The position numbers and the translations under genes are program-made. From positions 247,734 through 311,733 of the forward strand of contig JAGOBH010000004.1 in assembly GCA_017983495.1 (NCBI GenBank): a DNA stretch of 64,000 nt. The letters are read 5' to 3'. Positions 63,205 to 64,000 of this stretch are shown one piece after another (position 1 is the first letter of the stretch; each line of letters opens with the position of its first letter). The DNA comes from Pyrinomonadaceae bacterium (GTDB lineage Bacteria > Acidobacteriota > Blastocatellia > Pyrinomonadales > Pyrinomonadaceae). A model generated the notes under the pieces. The model saw nothing but the letters and a program-made list of their open reading frames with translations. It did no database searches and had not been told where the DNA came from.

Positions 63205-64000
63205 ATGAAAGGTAGGAAGACAGCGAAGCGGACAACGGGAATGATTAAGACGCATTTGCGAGCACTGCTCGGCTTTGCTTTGATTCTTGGCGTAGTAACA
63301 GGCAGTTCATTCTGGCATTCGGAGCGGGTTGCGGCTCAGGATAAGGTTCCTGTCAGAACTCAGCTCCGGACACTCCCCACACCTGAAACAGCTACGCCCG
63401 CGAGCCTTGACGACAGCCCGGAATCTACGACCGTGATCTCGGGCAACCTCGCGCCGATCACGATCAATGATAATACGACCGCATCGCTTTATCCCTCGGT
63501 GGCGACAGTCAGCGGTGTCAATCCGTCGATCACGCGGGTCCGCGTTCAGTTGAATAACTTTACTCATACGTTTCCCGACGATGTCGATGTCATCCTTGAG
63601 GGGCCGCAGGGCCAGAAGGCGATGATCATGTCCGATGCGGGCGGCGGCGGCGATATCACCAATCTCCAGATGATCTTTGATTCGACGGCGGCACTTTCGG
63701 CTGTTTTACCCGACGAAGCGACGCTCACCGCCGGAACCTTCCGGGCGGTGAATTATGGCAACACAACAAGCGTTTTTACCGACACATTTCCCGCTCCGTT
63801 TCCGGCTCCAAATACATTGACCGACGCACCAGCGGATCTGAGCGTCTTTAACGGCACAAACCCTAACGGCCAATGGAAGCTGTATGTGGTTGATGACGCC
63901 ACGCAGGACACGGGCTCGATCTCGGGCGGCTGGACTCTGATCGTGACGGTGCCGAATATCTTTACTGTCAATTCAACGAATGACCCCGGCAACGGCGTTT
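63205..64000 (+). CDS. Exported P-domain-like protein, 3' end cut by window
   Basis: Start ATG at 63205 with AGGAG nine bases upstream; open to the right edge, so only the first 265 residues are visible. Signal/anchor near residues 17-45 (RALLGFALILGVVTGSS). Residues ~85-255 look like a proprotein-convertase P-domain type beta-sandwich (SITRVRVQLNNFTHTFPDDV, NPNGQWKLYVVDDATQDTGS, GGWTLIV). The last visible residues (FTVNSTNDPGNGV) resemble the start of a CSLREA-type repeat domain. Likely another secreted surface protein in this cluster. Confidence 0.75.
   Translation, partial: MKGRKTAKRTTGMIKTHLRALLGFALILGVVTGSSFWHSERVAAQDKVPVRTQLRTLPTPETATPASLDDSPESTTVISGNLAPITINDNTTASLYPSVATVSGVNPSITRVRVQLNNFTHTFPDDVDVILEGPQGQKAMIMSDAGGGGDITNLQMIFDSTAALSAVLPDEATLTAGTFRAVNYGNTTSVFTDTFPAPFPAPNTLTDAPADLSVFNGTNPNGQWKLYVVDDATQDTGSISGGWTLIVTVPNIFTVNSTNDPGNGV

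Overview
The window reads as a chromosomal segment of an Acidobacteriota bacterium, most likely class Blastocatellia (Pyrinomonadaceae-like). This is inferred from gene content: a VWFA-related protein of the acidobacterial type, exported M36 (fungalysin) proteases and a diheme peroxidase ending in FG-GAP repeats, a GH57 + DUF4912 pair, and scattered palindromic repeats. No rRNA or tRNA gene and no CRISPR array was seen. By eye the left half (to about 29 kb) is lower in GC than the right half.

Layout. 1-3.6 kb: a metalloprotease-like fragment, two unknown genes and fumC. 3.7-11.8 kb, minus strand: a Cys/Met PLP enzyme, an exported Kelch-like protein, then a run with a ZIP metal transporter, a DUF302 protein, a shell-less encapsulated-ferritin homologue, a 29-residue membrane peptide, a lipoprotein rhodanese, a persulfide dioxygenase-rhodanese fusion, a SAM methyltransferase and a third rhodanese. 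The last group looks like a sulfide/persulfide and iron handling island. 11.8-29.3 kb: lpdA, sucB and serA; several envelope proteins (HdeD-like, triple META, BNR, OmpA, VWA); an S9 peptidase; NAD synthetase; a receiver-ATPase signalling protein. 29.3-39.5 kb: acyltransferase, heme A synthase, exported PqqB-like protein, tlyA with DUF5522, ArsR facing a cystathionine gamma-synthase-type gene, glpK, a one-module Clp ATPase, a papain-like peptidase and inositol-phosphate synthase.

39.5-64 kb is the accessory-looking part: an orphan terminase gene swollen by several in-frame repeat insertions, a VapBC-type module, and four large exported proteins (FG-GAP protein, cytochrome c peroxidase, two M36 proteases) that share a C-terminal module of about 277-292 residues. 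Between these lie an RraB-like/TPR lipoprotein, a solo HicB-like gene, a GH57 branching enzyme, DUF4912 and DUF3108 proteins and a heptosyltransferase. The right edge cuts an exported P-domain-like protein.

The strongest candidates for something new are (i) a palindromic element family with a conserved core and variable but self-complementary arms, inserted in frame in two unrelated proteins; (ii) the swappable six-blade ABCABC C-terminal module; (iii) the EncFtn, DUF302, ZIP and persulfide gene run without an encapsulin.
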